From the NCBI GenBank assembly GCA_022494885.1, contig JAGVSM010001217.1:147335-211334 (forward strand): a stretch of 64,000 bases of DNA. The letters run 5' to 3'. Positions 26,640 through 38,996 of this stretch are shown here, piece after piece. The DNA is from Micrasema longulum. Taxonomy: Eukaryota > Arthropoda > Insecta > Trichoptera > Brachycentridae. Every line of letters begins with the position of its first letter. Position 1 is the stretch's first letter. Position numbers and translations under genes: made by a program. The notes below the pieces were generated by a model. That model saw nothing but the letters and a program-made list of their open reading frames with translations, ran no database searches and had not been told where the DNA came from.

Positions 26640-28000
26640 TGCAGATATATTTTTAGATAACATTGGGAGTTAAATATTAAACACTAATAATATTTTAATT
26701 TAAAATGTCTTCTTATGGAAACGGTATGTCGATGATTTTTTTAAAATTTAGACTGGAACAGAACCTTAAATAACTTTATTTCATATTTTTAAAAATACTA
26801 TTGATGAAAAAATTAAATTCATCTTAGATGACCAAAAAAGTCCAAATTTTATAAATAAACTATGTTGTTTTTAAAATTAATGTGTATCTGCTATCAGTTT
26901 TCTCCAAAAACCAACTAAAACGCAGTAAACCTTATAAAATACTGGATTTTAGGCTGTAATAATTACTAAAATTCACTAAAAGTTTTTTTTCTTGCAGTAT
27001 CATGTTTTAATACTGCATTTGAACTAGTTTTGGGCAACTTTTTGTCAGATGCGAAATTGAAATACTTTTTCGTTTTTTTTGTTATGACTTTTCTCATGAT
27101 TAATCGTTTTCACCATACATGCCCATGATAAAATTTAAGAAAATTAAGTTTTTATCAATATCATTGTGATTTACATGTTTGTTTTTTTTTGCGTTTTTCT
27201 CGTAAGTGAATTATCTGAGTTACGGTGGTTTAGAGATTGCACGGCAGGCAGTATTCAGATGTATTTACTCCCGTGCCCGCAGAAATTAAAAAGCGGCAAG
27301 TTTTTTTTATTTAATTACTGGTATCTGTATTTATTTTATTTAAAAACCGGTATTTCTTACATATCAACTCTCGCTACTTCCACCTTCCATGGAATCACTT
27401 CTCTACAATACTGCAGAGTGTGTGTGGAGCCAGGATCTGTAGAAGGTACCACCTGTATCATGTACCAATAAGTAAAACATCGAATGCTAAAAACGCTTTT
27501 TTCATAGGACTTTTTCAGTGTACATTACAAAATTTCAAGACACAAACACAAACATCACTCGGTCAGATTTAAAATTGACACTAAAAATGCATTATGTAAC
27601 TTAGTAGACATTATAATAATAAAAATGTACATTGTACATCTCCCTTCCTCTCCTTTTTCTTTTTTAATGCATCTTTGTTCTAATCCCGCCCAATTTACAA
27701 TAACCTTCTGTTCTTCAAAAAAATATATTTTCTTTGATTATTAAAAAATATATGCATGAAAATAACATTTTTAAATATATACACTTACTTGTATTTATAC
27801 AATATGTATTATATATTTTTACTAACTTTGTACACTTTGTGGAAATCTGTTATTGGATTTAAGTTTTTATACTCTATACCTGTTTGTTTACTACAAACAC
27901 GTATATAGAACTTTTGGTTTCCTAAATATAATAAAATAAATATCTCCAAGAGCGTCTTTATTTTTTATGCTTGTCTTAGTAGTCGACATTTACAGAAACT
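26640..28000. other. Gene-free AT-rich stretch
   Basis: No recognisable gene; short open frames (for example near 27,166-27,471) are low in complexity and unconserved in appearance. Confidence 0.5.
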
Positions 28001-28185
28001 CCGTGTCACAGAGACGACGAGGACCAGCAAGGGCCAAAATGCGATGAATGGACTGCATCAGCGCGGATACGACAAAGTTGGAAGTGGGAAACTGGAGAGA
28101 AAGAGAAGCGGACTGATAAGAGTGGAGGAGACTCCTGGATTCAGCTAAGACCCACTTAGGGCTGTCGAGCTTATGATGATGATGA
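28000..28185 (+). repeat. Retroposon 3' end with (GAT)n tail
   Basis: GGACCAGCAAGGGCCAAAAT … AAGACCCACTTAGGGCTGTC then a short (GAT)n run. The CCCACTT-GGGCT ending before a trinucleotide tail resembles insect RTE/SINE 3' ends. Confidence 0.4.
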
Positions 28186-28227
28186 TTCTGGAGAAAAGTA
28201 TGTTTTATAGTTTGGAAGCCGTCTGCT

Positions 28228-28300
28228 TTTAATTTTAGAGTGCGTTTCGAACCTCGAACCTCGGACCTCCTGATTCGAACCAACGGAACCGTTATTAAAT
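28228..28300 (-). repeat. SINE-like fragment
   Basis: AGAGTGCGTTTCGAACCTCG and CGGACCTCCTGATTCGAACC resemble the box-B side of S1 in reverse orientation. Confidence 0.35.
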
Positions 28301-29159
28301 ACGATTTTATGCAGAAAACCCGTAATATTTTTGGCAAACATTTTTTTATTATTATAAGAAATATATTAACATTAAAAATTATAAAATATTTAAAGTAATA
28401 GGCCTCAAAAAGCAAAAAAAAACGGATCTTTTCACTGCGTAATTATGTAGAATATCTTACATAGTTTAAGTTTTACGGTTTTTCATTAATACATTTATCT
28501 TATTACTAATTGAAATTGCGGATATGAATTTTAATTTAATATTAAAATTTTGAGCGTAAATTTTAACGCGACTTACACAAAACACATTATGTAATTAAAC
28601 ATTCAATTTATTCAAATTTTCAATTAACGATCATATTTCAATCTTGGTAATTTTCAAATTTTGATAATACCACGTGACAAAATATAAATAATATTATACC
28701 CACATACGTATGTACTCAATTGAAGTTTTAGAAGAATATTTTTATCGATAAATTTCTTGGGGTTTTTATTTCCCAAAAGAGTATTTTCAGAACATCGCAA
28801 TATTTTATTCGTATCCGGAGGGCAATTCTTTAGTTAATTTGCCCTCTAATCGGCTCATAAAAATACAATTTCTTTAACCTATTCCCTTGCGCGTAGGTAC
28901 ATAAAACTTGTAGAATGGAAAGTTATCAACATAAAGAAAAAAAATATGTATGAAACCATTTTTCTTTGTTGAAAACAAGTGTATTATAATACACCTACTT
29001 AAATACAATTTGGTTTTAAAAAATCGTGTACTCTTATACTTAATTTTCTTTTTTTTTTTTCGTTTGAAAATCTATTTATAAACCCTTTCGAATTATTACA
29101 TTCATTTTACAAAAATAATATAAACATTTTTTATTCATTCTCTGTTCTTCAAAATAATA

Positions 29160-29515
29160 TTTTTTACATCTTTTGAAGAGTCTTTTGTTTAGTTTTGTCT
29201 GGTAGTTTATTATAAAATTTCAGCGCCTGGTTTATTAGTCTTGATTGTCCTTGTCATATTTTGGAAAGTTGCGTATGATATTTTTCTGATATTCTCGTAT
29301 TATGTCCATGTTGACTACATTTTTTGCTAGTTTTAGTTCTTCGTCTACAATTACATTAGTAGCTAATTTATGGATAAATTTTAATGATTCTAGTTGAATG
29401 AGTTCAGATGTATTTAATTGATTAGTTTGTTTAAAAAGTTCTCTAGTTGCAGTTAGATAGGGAAGGTCAAATACTAACTTTAATATTTTATTTATGATCT
29501 GTTTTTATGTGTATT
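29160..29515 (-). pseudogene. Non-LTR ORF2 C-terminal fragment
   Basis: The minus strand reads INKILKLVFDLPYLTATREL, then QLNTSELIQLESLKFIHKLA with one frameshift before NQALKFYNKLPDKTKQ. This is a typical post-palm region with a terminal WN/YNxLP block. Confidence 0.55.
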
Positions 29516-29728
29516 TATAAAAAATATATAATTTTAAAAACCCGTTTGGGCCAAAAGTATTTTAATGTTATTAGGTTAAGCCATATCGCACCCCGGGAAT
29601 AACAGTGACACAACTAAAAAAAAACTCATTTTATAGGAGAGCAGTTACATACACCATCGCATCGTCCTAGTACCTATTAGTAAACAAACATTCATTCGCG
29701 AAAACAAACCCATTACTTTCTTTTTTAC

Positions 29729-29899
29729 GCAAATATTAGCGTTCTTAGAATTTGCCCAAATATTTTAATTTTGGTGGCCATTTTCAACGAGTTGTACATT
29801 ACTATTAGTAAATGAAAATCAAGTTGGGGTAGAGTGGGGTACGAACCTCGGACCTCTGATTCATGAATCCGCACCACTAGCCACGGGACCACAACCCTT
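29729..29899 (-). repeat. tRNA-derived SINE S1
   Basis: Minus-strand copy of the family at 47591-47770, with head, boxes and the AAATTCTAAGAACGCTAATA tail preserved. Confidence 0.7.
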
Positions 29900-30059
29900 A
29901 TTTCTGTTGTAATCGATAGTAGCTGGCTAAGTACCCATGTACTTGGTATATTTCTGTTTTTATGCGTACCCACCCTTAACGATATGATTTTGTAATTTTC
30001 TTGTACAAAACAGTCTAGTAGACTCCATTACAGTTGTGGCACAGAACGCTGTCTTGAGG

Positions 30060-30155
30060 AAAATCCCATTTAATTTTTGTAATTTTACCGGGAATCGAAT
30101 CCAAAATCCATGCGTGGGGCAAGCGTTTTGGTCACTACACCACAGCCGCTTTCTT
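30060..30155 (-). repeat. tRNA-derived SINE, S2-like, minus strand
   Basis: The plus strand shows CCGGGAATCGAATCC and TTTGGTCACTACACCACAGC, the complements of box B and box A of an S2-type head. Confidence 0.55.
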
Positions 30156-30258
30156 GTTTTTATCTTGATAATGTATGTTATTTTATCTTAGAATAGTATA
30201 ACAATAAAATTACAGCGCAATATTATTTTATAACCAATGAAAATCGGATTTTACACCC

Positions 30259-30940
30259 ATAGAATTAAAAATATTCCAGAAATCGCATCCGCGCATCAAA
30301 CAGAACGCGACTAAACTACTCTTTAAGGAGTAGTTGAACGTTTTGACCCATTGTTTTCTTTGTAGACGTCGCTCAGTACGCAACTCCCGATTTGAATTCA
30401 ACTATGCCGTGTTGTGTCGTTTTAAAGTAGATAAATACTAAAGAAACAGGATGGGATCACATTTCATGTGTAAGTAGCAAATGCATTACTTAAAAGTTTA
30501 ATTATTTTTCCATCTGTCAGATTATCAAAGAAGACAACGCCGTGTTGGACATTTGACCGACATTATCTTTAAAACATCAAATATTATTTGACATGATATA
30601 AAAACTTTGGCTTTATGTAAAATAAAATTTGTTAAATTTTTAAATTTAAAAGTTCATTCTTTTAATTACTCTTATTAAATGGCCCTTTACTTATCTACTC
30701 TGTTGTGTCAATTAATGTTTCCGCGTGTACAACAAAATTTTAGAGATATCAAAAAATTGCCTTTTTTTAAATATAATTATCTTACATTTGTGTTATTATT
30801 ATAATCGAGATCTGGCAACATTACGCGGCGACTTTACGCACGCGCGCGGCGAAAGTGGGGCAAAGTGGGCGTTTTTTACACACGGTCCAAAGTATTCAAA
30901 TACGATTTTACGCTCCTTCTGGACTATTCTTAATTCTAAG
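30259..30940 (+). mobile_element. P-superfamily-like THAP element, copy A (deleted)
   Basis: A 682-bp unit with inverted ends: left CATAGAATTAAAAATATTCC and right the complement of a near-identical end (…TTCTAAG at 30940). Flanks TTTACACC and TTTACTAA share 5 of 8 bases. Inside, an ATG near 30,411 begins MPCCVV, followed by KETG and TTTCATGTGTAAGT, which resembles a THAP-domain first exon (C2CH, GITFH) running into a splice donor. The reading frame is broken by indels and a stop. It shares its whole plan with two copies at 54-56 kb. Confidence 0.65.
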
Positions 30941-31248
30941 TTTACTAAAAATTCTAGTAACATTTTAAATTTTAAACTTCTTATATTCTTATTTTAAACG
31001 TTTTAATGCGGAGGTACTCCGTATTTTTTTCTATTTTTAAAATTGTCTTAGATGTATTTACCTACGGGCAAAATCCTAAATGCCAAAAAAATATATTAAA
31101 TATGGAGGTTCGAAAAACTTATAAACCACGAAAAAAATAGAAAGATCACAAGGACTTGTATAAACAAGAAATCACTCAACGTACAACAAGCAGATTGTTT
31201 AGCCTGAAGCATGAAAGATTGGGTTTGAGTGAACTTTTGTACTCGAGT

Positions 31249-32921
31249 TAGTGTAGTGTCAAAGACGGACATCTGTCATTCTGGTGGAAATTTAGGTAAC
31301 AACTGATTCTGATAGATTTTGACTTATACTTTTGTATGGTACTATCTATGCGTTACAAAAACGGATAAAAAGTAAAAAAAAACGCCATTAAAAATAGGTG
31401 TTCATTTAAAAATCGGATTCCTGCATACTAATTTAGTTCTAAAACCGGACACCTGTACAACCAACCAATCAGAAGCCGGTATTTGGGTAAGGTGGCTAGT
31501 AAACTGTCATGACGGATAGTGTGTTGCCGTTGTGATACGCTAAAATTAAAGGTTTTCTGAGTAAAATTTTGTTGTCATTTCTTATTTCAAAAAACATTAC
31601 CACAATACCAAATCCGCACCTGACAATTAATTAGAATGGTTGGATCAAAAACGGACATTTGTGACTGAGTTTGTGTCAAAGGCGGACATCTACAAGGTTT
31701 TTAATCAAAAGCTGACTACTGATTTTTTACAGTTAAATTTCAGCAACTAGTAATGAAATATTGATATTTTCAACTCGAAATGTGTGTTTTGAAATATTTA
31801 TTTATTTATTTATTTATTCACACTCTTTATCAAAATACAATTCCATGTTCACTTTGCCCAGCTAACAAGGGTACATACCCCGTTCCAAGCTAGGCAATTA
31901 CATTTTAATATATTATAATAGGTAACAAATTAATATAGAGCACAGACAAACAAAATATACAACTTAAGTATTGGAATAGAAAACAAAAATAATCTATCAA
32001 TAGATCTATCAGGGATAAAAAGTGAGTGTAGCTAAAAACCATCTAGATCAGTGGTCCCCAACCCCCGGGCCGCGGCCCGGTACCGGGCCGTGGCCCAAAT
32101 GGTACTGGACCGCGCAAGGGCCTGCTTAAAAATCAAAATTACTTTTGAAAAATCGAACATACCTCTAAAATTTATCATAGTGCTGTAATGACTGAAAATT
32201 AATCCCTATTGCCATTTCCGACCTCCTATCTATGTGAAGCGGGATTTTCTGCAGTGACAGCAACCAAAACAAAACAATGAAATAAACTGGACATAAACAC
32301 GACACTACGGATGTCACAATCTCCTATTACCCCCAGATGGAACCATCTCGTTTCAATGAAGCAAGCTCAGGGTTCTCATTTATTTAGCATTAAATCAAAA
32401 CACATGAAACTTTAGCATCGAAACTTTTAAACAAAATAGATAAATAACTTTCGAGTTTATATTTCTGCAAGATATCAGAATAACGTTAAAATTCCGATAT
32501 TTAACCCTGAGCATTCTCAAAACTCTTTTCTCTATCTTGGAAAAAAATACTTTCAACCTTAAAATATTGAAAATACCAATGAATTCAAATAAAAATTTTA
32601 AAATTATCTGAAACTTAATTATCCTTCATTGTTATTATATATTTTTTCTTCATTTTTTCCACAAACCTTGTGTTTTCTTTACTTTTATTTGTCACTATAC
32701 TTATATACCACAGTTTTAAATTTTATTATTATATATTGTACAAATATATAGTTACTTTTTTGTTTAATTCATTCAATGTGTGTCCCCTCCCCCCCCCCCC
32801 CCCCCCCCACATCAACCCGGTGGGCCGCGTTAAAATTATAAAACGTTGACCGGTCCGCGGTGACAAAAAGGTTGGGGACCACTGATCTAGATGACAGATG
32901 TCTGTCTTTGATACTACACTA
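31249..32921. mobile_element. TIR DNA element of unknown superfamily, split by a hAT insertion
   Basis: The 31-bp ends at 31249-31279 and 32891-32921 are inverted repeats of each other with 2 mismatches (TAGTGTAGTGTCAAAGACGG…). Without the nested hAT and one target copy the element would be about 0.83 kb. Several copies of a CGGACA-like motif stand near the left end (about 31265, 31448, 31654, 31683). No coding capacity is visible. A (TTTA)n tract with a short retroposon-like segment (31798-32000) lies inside. Confidence 0.6.
32050..32884. mobile_element. hAT transposon (Charlie-type ends), internally deleted, perfect TSD
   Basis: The ends are CAGTGGTCCCCAACC at 32050 and its complement ending at 32884. 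A perfect 8-bp duplication ATCTAGAT flanks it (32042-32049 and 32885-32892). The plus strand keeps a remnant of the hAT C-terminal dimerisation region (SYLCEAGFSAVTATKTK, about 32223-32275) and nothing recognisable of the catalytic domain. A run of more than 20 Cs lies at about 32784-32810. It inserted into an older inverted-repeat element. Confidence 0.85.
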
Positions 32922-33632
32922 CTCACTTATGTAGGTATAATTCATTTGCGAAAAAAAAAATAGTGCCATATCATAAATTCCTACTTTCGCTAAATTCCTT
33001 CTGCCTAAGTTTTTTTCTGGTTTCGCTAATGCCAGAAATACTTTTGTTATTTTTATAAATTGTTATTTGATTTTTTAATTACCTACCGTGTTTTTAATAT
33101 TAAATATGTTTATTTTAATCTTCATTTTTTTTGGTATTGGCTAATTTTTAAAAACAAATTAAAATTGATTGAGCGTATAACTAGCTATTATTTATCAACG
33201 TGTCTGGTAGATATTTATTTAAAAAAAACAAAATGGGGTCTTTTCACAAAAAAAAAATGTTTTTAAATAAGCAAAACATTGCAATCGTAACGATATTAAT
33301 ATTTTTTTTCTTGTGACGTCAAAATTTTCTACAAAGATTTAAAATATATAGTTTCGTATATATCTATCCGAAAACGAGACTTGCATGAAAAATTCTACTG
33401 ACACCAGTTCCATATTTTTATTTGATTATTTAGCGCTTTCACTTAACACCAAATTTACCATCTACCTCTGTTAAAGGTTGTTTCATTACCCTTATCATAC
33501 TTCTCCGAAATGTATAAAATATATCTTATAGGGTCAAATAACGTTTAAACTATACAAGCTGAACAACTACAAAATATTATCGGTAAATAATATTTCAACT
33601 TTTTATGATGCCTATACGTAACTGATTATTAA

Positions 33633-33875
33633 AGCTAGGGTTTCCTAGGACAGCGGTGCCCGTATTTTTAACGGCCGTAGTGAACGGTGATGCAGTAGAC
33701 AGCCGTCGTAACGTCGACTAGAGAGTGGTTTCCTAGGAAAACGGTGTTAAATGGTGTTGATAACACCGTTTTCCTAGAAAACCACACTCTAGTCACCGTT
33801 ACGACGGCTGTCCACTGCATCACCGTTCACTACGGCCGTTAAAATACGGGCACCGCTGTCCTAGGAAACCCTAGC
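33633..33875. mobile_element. Hairpin MITE (near-perfect palindrome, 243 bp)
   Basis: The left half (GCTAGGGTTTCCTAGGACAG…) is mirrored almost completely by the right half, with the turn near 33,755. TTAA stands on both sides (33629-33632 and 33876-33879). The target could be TTAA (piggyBac-like) or an internal TA. No coding sequence. Confidence 0.75.
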
Positions 33876-33959
33876 TTAAGCGAATTGGTACTTGATGGTG
33901 AATTGGGGATAAACAATATAGGTACTTAAAACCCCACTTCCTTTTTCTAACCATAATAC

Positions 33960-34024
33960 AAATACGCTAGATGTATATACTCTAAGAATACGCTAGATGT
34001 ATATACTCTAAGAATACGCTACTC
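33960..34024. repeat. Short tandem duplication upstream of STRAD
   Basis: AATACGCTAGATGTATATAC plus CTCTAAG occurs twice in direct order with a third partial start, ending about 280 bp before the STRAD ATG. Confidence 0.75.
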
Positions 34025-34307
34025 TCCTATTTTTTTTTCGCAGACAAAATCGAACGTTTTATTGACAAAAAAAAACTTATTTCAAATAATGACAACTTTA
34101 CCCCGTTAAATAGAAAACAGAATGCCAACAAAAAGTTAAATAAACATATTATACTTGGGAAAGCGTTGGCTACTCTGCTCTCCGTATGATTGTCAATTGT
34201 CAAATTTTGTGATAACCTAAAATAATGGGTTCACAAAATTTGTTTTTCTGCAAAAGCTCAATATTTTAGATTAATTCCACTATTATAACTTTTATTAAAT
34301 AAACAAA

Positions 34308-37300
34308 ATGTTTGGCTCGGATATAAGTGATTACCAGCTTAATTCCGTGTTAGCTCAGTGTTGTGGAGGTGTGGCTGTTGTTTATACAGCATTTCATAAG
34401 CCTTCGGGATTGACGATTGCTGTAAAAAGATTTTATTTAGACAGGGCGAAAGAAAATGCTAATCTTATTCAGGTACTCGAGTTTTCAACCCGTATAACTG
34501 TCATTTCAATGTCTCGTAACCGTTTGTATTTGTCATTCAGCAATGTCAAATGTTGCCCTTATTTTTCAGCAAGAGATTTTAACCACTCGACAACTTCAGC
34601 ATCCGAATATCCTGCCATATCTGAGCACATTTGTAAATGGATTAGATCTGTATATTATCTCACCTTTGATGTCCTATGGCTCCTGTAGAGATTTAATTAA
34701 CAAATATTTTAATGAAGGTTTGCCGGAGTTAGCCAGCTGTATTATACTTAGAGAAACGTTACAAGGGTTGGATTATATTCATAAAAAAGGATATATTCAC
34801 AGGTAAATCAACATTTCTTTATTTTGCCTATTTGCTCAAGAATTACATAAGCAACCAAGATGTTATTTAAATGTGTATTATGTTTTTACATAATTGTTAC
34901 ATCTTGAAGGGTACGCATTTTTATTGAGAAATAATCAACCTCCAACCTGAGTTTTTCCTGTGGTAAGAATCACAACTATTATTGTTGTGATTCAAAATGA
35001 AGTTGGCTGTAAAGTAAGCCTTGGATATAAAATATATTAAAATAATTTTGAAGGTGCAGTGTTTTTTAACTGGTTTCACGGTGAACTAATAATTATTTTT
35101 GGTTTGTTTCCAGGGGTATACGTTCAAGTCACATATTGGTGAGCGCGAACGGTGATGTTTGCCTCAGTGGGTTACGTAGTGCAGGTTCACTATTGTTACA
35201 GGGAAAGCGACAAAAAGCTTTACACTGTCTTCCTCCACCCTGTCATAACAACTCTGCACTTATTTGGTTAAGTCCTGAGCTTCTTGAACAGGTTCGTATT
35301 AATATTTAGTATATCCTTATCCTAGTGGTGGGGGTCAGTGCTATGCATGCTCCGGACATCACTGCGACCTGTGAAGATCAATTGTGACGGGTCCCACAAA
35401 GTTAGTGTATCAAACATTTCAAATATTTATTTATTTGAGGCAGTGAGACAGAGTTTTTTTTTCCATATTTACCTCACTAGGTAAGCCTATGTTAAGATGA
35501 GAATGTATTTTTTTGAAAAACCAGTATAAGTATAAATATTATATAAATATAATAAATTTACTGATTTCATCAATCTGCTGATGTAATAAAATCTGTAAAA
35601 ATCAATAAAAAGCTAGCCATTAAAAATATATAATTTATTGACGGTGCTTGTCAGAATCCTTTGCCATAGTTTTTACTGTATCACTTAAGTAATTAAAATT
35701 ATTTACAGAATTTAAGTGGTTACGATGAAAAGTCTGATATTTATTCTGTAGGAATGGTAGCTTGTGAGCTCGCCAATGGTGCTATTCCATTCTCAGATAT
35801 TCCAACAACACTAATGTTAACAGAGAAGGTTCGTGGCCATACACCACAATTATTAGACTCTACTACATTCTCACATATCAATTTCCAAGATGATTTACAA
35901 GCACCGGGTGAGTAATACGAACTTTGTTGTATGTAATTTGAGTTTTTTTGCTTTATTTACACTAAGTGCTTGGCTTTAGTGACGAGCGTTTTGAGGCGCG
36001 GCGCGGGCGCAGTTCACGGCACCCTGTCGCGCCTGCGTGGTCACAATAGACGCTACTTGTGTTACCTTATGTTTGAATTCACAGCGCTCGCGCCGCGCCA
36101 TAAATCGCTCGCCACTATGGCTAAGCACTAAAACGATTCATTTATTGATCGACCTGGTCAATCTTATTTCTGATCTGTGTTTTTAATATCATGTCATGTT
36201 ATTCATATTTCCCTGTGAATAAATTATATTGCCGCCTTTACCGATCAAAAGACTAACAAATAATCTCCCCATTTGAACTGCTGTTTAGGTTTTGTTTTGA
36301 TTCTGTTTTTTTCTGATTGTTTTATTTATTTTTGTTTTTAGGCGAACGTCCTCTAACAAACTCGAATTCCTTTCCACTTCCTGAATCCTCAAGTTCCTCC
36401 AGTTTTGTCCCCCCTGAACAAATGGCTCTCTATCACCCTTCGATCCCACAAAATCTCTTAGAAAAATTAAACCAAAACTTAGGTTAGTACTCAAATCTGA
36501 TACTTGTTTTAAATTGACTACCTACTCACATTTTGATAATGTATTATTCTTGTTTAAATTTTTAATTACCGTATATACCCGTTTGTAGCTAAAACTATAT
36601 AAGACTAATAGGTATGAGTAATTTGTTGTCGGTATACTGAGTACTTATTTATACTTTACTCAATATTCTAGTTTAATGGTGCTTTGTAAAGTACTAATTT
36701 GAATTTACACATCTTGTTATATATAGTCTTAATTTGCATCCGGATTGAGCCAGGAATAAAAAAATCCTCGCTTATAACATTTAGAACATGAATACCTAAC
36801 CTAGAAAATCCGTCTTAACTTTGTTGACTTAATAAAAATATTCACATCCTTTTCTGCATCATTAAAATGCTTTGCTAACATGCCATTAACAAAAAAGTGA
36901 GTATGTTTGCTGTTTTCCTGCTAAATTTATTAGATCTTCTTTATAAATTTTATCATTAGAAACACGAAAAGCCGTGTTCATTTAAACATGAATAATGTGA
37001 TAACATATATCCCATGCATAACATTTTCTTCTAAATGGCGGTAGAATCATTCAAAGGTTTTCATATCATTTCACTTACTGGTGCCAATCATCAGGGCTTA
37101 TGCAATATAAAAATGAACTTTCAAATCACTGATTTTGTGATTTTTCTTGATAAATAATTACAATTTGGTCATTGAAAATTTTAAACAAAATGAAAACGTA
37201 GTTAAGTAATTATTTTGCAATATTTGTCACTACGATAGCAATTGGTAAAATCTGCATATAGCTTTTTTGCTTTCCGTCGAAAATTTCTGCTTTATTTTTT

Positions 37301-38811
37301 TATCTTTGAACTAATGTAGAAATGTACTTGACAAGTAGTATTATTATAAAAATCTAATATGTATTTGGTCAAATTTCAATTGGTAGAATAGAATTTATAT
37401 TGCTTACAAATTGCACATTGTTTTTAAATTCCAACCAGATGGTTTTATAACTGGCTTCTTTATAGCATGCTTCAAATTAAAATGGGATCAGGACCTTTCA
37501 AATCCTAAATGTTCATGTCGATTGCAAAAAATAAAATACTTAATGTACGCAAACTATACTTGCCTGATCTTTTTCAACTTTAGGCATCCTTTGGTATTTG
37601 AAAGGTAAATTTATAATACTGAGAAATGCTCAATAATCGACCTTTAATGAGAAATTATACAAACAAAAATTATGTAAACCAACGTATACGTTTAGTTCTC
37701 CAGTTAAATAGTATTTCAATGTTCACAGATGCCGGCGTGGGAGATACTGCACCGAGTGGAAGTGCTCTTCATATGAGACAAGTTTATGCCACAAGAAGAT
37801 TGACAGAATCCTTCCATGATTTTACTGAACTTTGTCTCCAAAGGTATACATCCTACACGTTATGTGAATACAAGATAATATATATTTTGCTGAATTAGGG
37901 TGAAAATAAAAATATTACTCGATTATTTAATAGTCTGTGTCCGGGCTGATGAAGAATACAGTTATGTGTGTGAAATAGAACCAGAATTCTGGACTAGTGT
38001 ATTTGATTCGATCGGTACTCTCAGGTTATATTGAAAAAGGCAATGAAGCAAAAAAACATCCGCCTCGTAGTGTAGTGGTTGGCGCGTTCGCCTGCCATAT
38101 GGCGTAAATCAATATGTGGTAAATTGTACATAGATGTTTGTGTTGCAAAAATATACTTCACTAAATTTATTTATTTTTTTTAATAAGAAATATTTGCGTT
38201 TTTATAATTTACGCAAATATTTAATTTTGAGGGCCATTTCCAACGAGTTGTAAATAACTCACTATTAGAAAATGGCAATCAAGTTGGGGTAGAGTGGGAT
38301 TCGAACCACGGACCTTTAATCCGTGAGTCCGAGACACTAGCCACGGGACCACAACCCGATTTTATATCATTGTAAAGGTTGCTTGGTAAAATGTCATTTT
38401 ATGAATAGAGAGACATTATATTATTATTACCTAACTTTACAGAGAACCTGAGTTGAGACCTTCTCCATTACAACTTCTTCATCACACTTTCTTCAAACAA
38501 ATTAGAAAAACTGATTCTCTTCCTCAAATGCTGCAACCAGCTCAACTAATTGAGGATAGAACAGGTATTATTAAAGATGATTGTATGTAATGCCATTTTG
38601 TTATAAATCGCCTTAAGGGTGCTGAAACATATTTCTAAATTTATATTTATTCTGAGATTGGGGTTATTCCAACAACAAAAAAATACATCCAGTGATGTAA
38701 ACATTTTAAAACCGTTAATCTTTTTTTTTCTCAGATAATCTACCCGCCATGATTTTGGAGGATCAATTATCTGAGATGACTCTGGAAAATCCCTGTGAAT
38801 GGGACTTCTAA
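34308..38811 (+). CDS. Stlk: STRAD-type pseudokinase (STE20-related adaptor), 8 coding exons
   Basis: Exons read from GT/AG sites with matching phases: 34308-34472, 34570-34802, 35114-35291, 35709-35907, 36342-36482, 37729-37843, 38443-38564 and 38735-38811, giving 409 aa. The STE20-like fold is recognisable, but the catalytic loop reads YIHRG where active kinases have HRD, and the DFG position reads LSGLR, so it should be a pseudokinase. The beta-3 Lys is kept (IAVKRF). The segment [20 protein letters not shown] matches the STRAD F-helix region. The protein ends in EWDF, like the C-terminal WEF motif with which vertebrate STRAD binds MO25. Known family role: with MO25 it allosterically activates the LKB1 kinase in the cytoplasm. 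The start is the first ATG in frame, preceded by AAACAAA. Introns carry a small MITE and SINE pieces. Exon borders are inferred by eye, without transcript data. Confidence 0.9.
35320..35395 (-). repeat. Retrotransposon 3' UTR fragment in a STRAD intron
   Basis: CCTAGTGGTGGGGGTCAGTG and ATCAATTGTGACGGGTCCC match the 3' UTR of the element ending at 13060. Confidence 0.5.
35966..36128. mobile_element. Short GC-rich MITE in a STRAD intron
   Basis: Inverted ends GTGCTTGGCTTTAGTGACGA and complement, extending to a GCGCGGCGCG arm. TAA flanks both sides (35963-35965 and 36129-36131), as in PIF/Harbinger elements. 163 bp, non-coding. Confidence 0.6.
38051..38110 (+). repeat. Truncated tRNA-like SINE head in a STRAD intron
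   Basis: CCTCGTAGTGTAGTGGTTGG and CGTTCGCCTGCCATATGGCG resemble the 5' half of the SINE at 49211. Box B is missing. Confidence 0.5.
38186..38361 (-). repeat. tRNA-derived SINE S1 in STRAD intron 6
   Basis: Minus-strand S1 copy between STRAD exons 6 and 7, including the box-B-like TTCGAACCACGGACC as read on the plus strand. Confidence 0.7.
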
Positions 38812-38996
38812 CACAATGTGATATTTACCTATTATGCACAATATATACATATATGATGGCGTATATGACTCCTGCTTTAAAATGATTATCAGTTAAACCT
38901 TATCATAGTTTAATTTAAAATAGTGGATTTATAGGAAAAATGTTCTTGTTTTTAAACGTGCTTTTGTTGATTCTATCATAAGAATTATTATATTTA

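Noticed and set aside
28181..28415. Minus-strand frame of 141 codons (27990-28415)
   Set aside because: It is antisense of a retroposon 3' end and a SINE piece; composition and context give no protein family.
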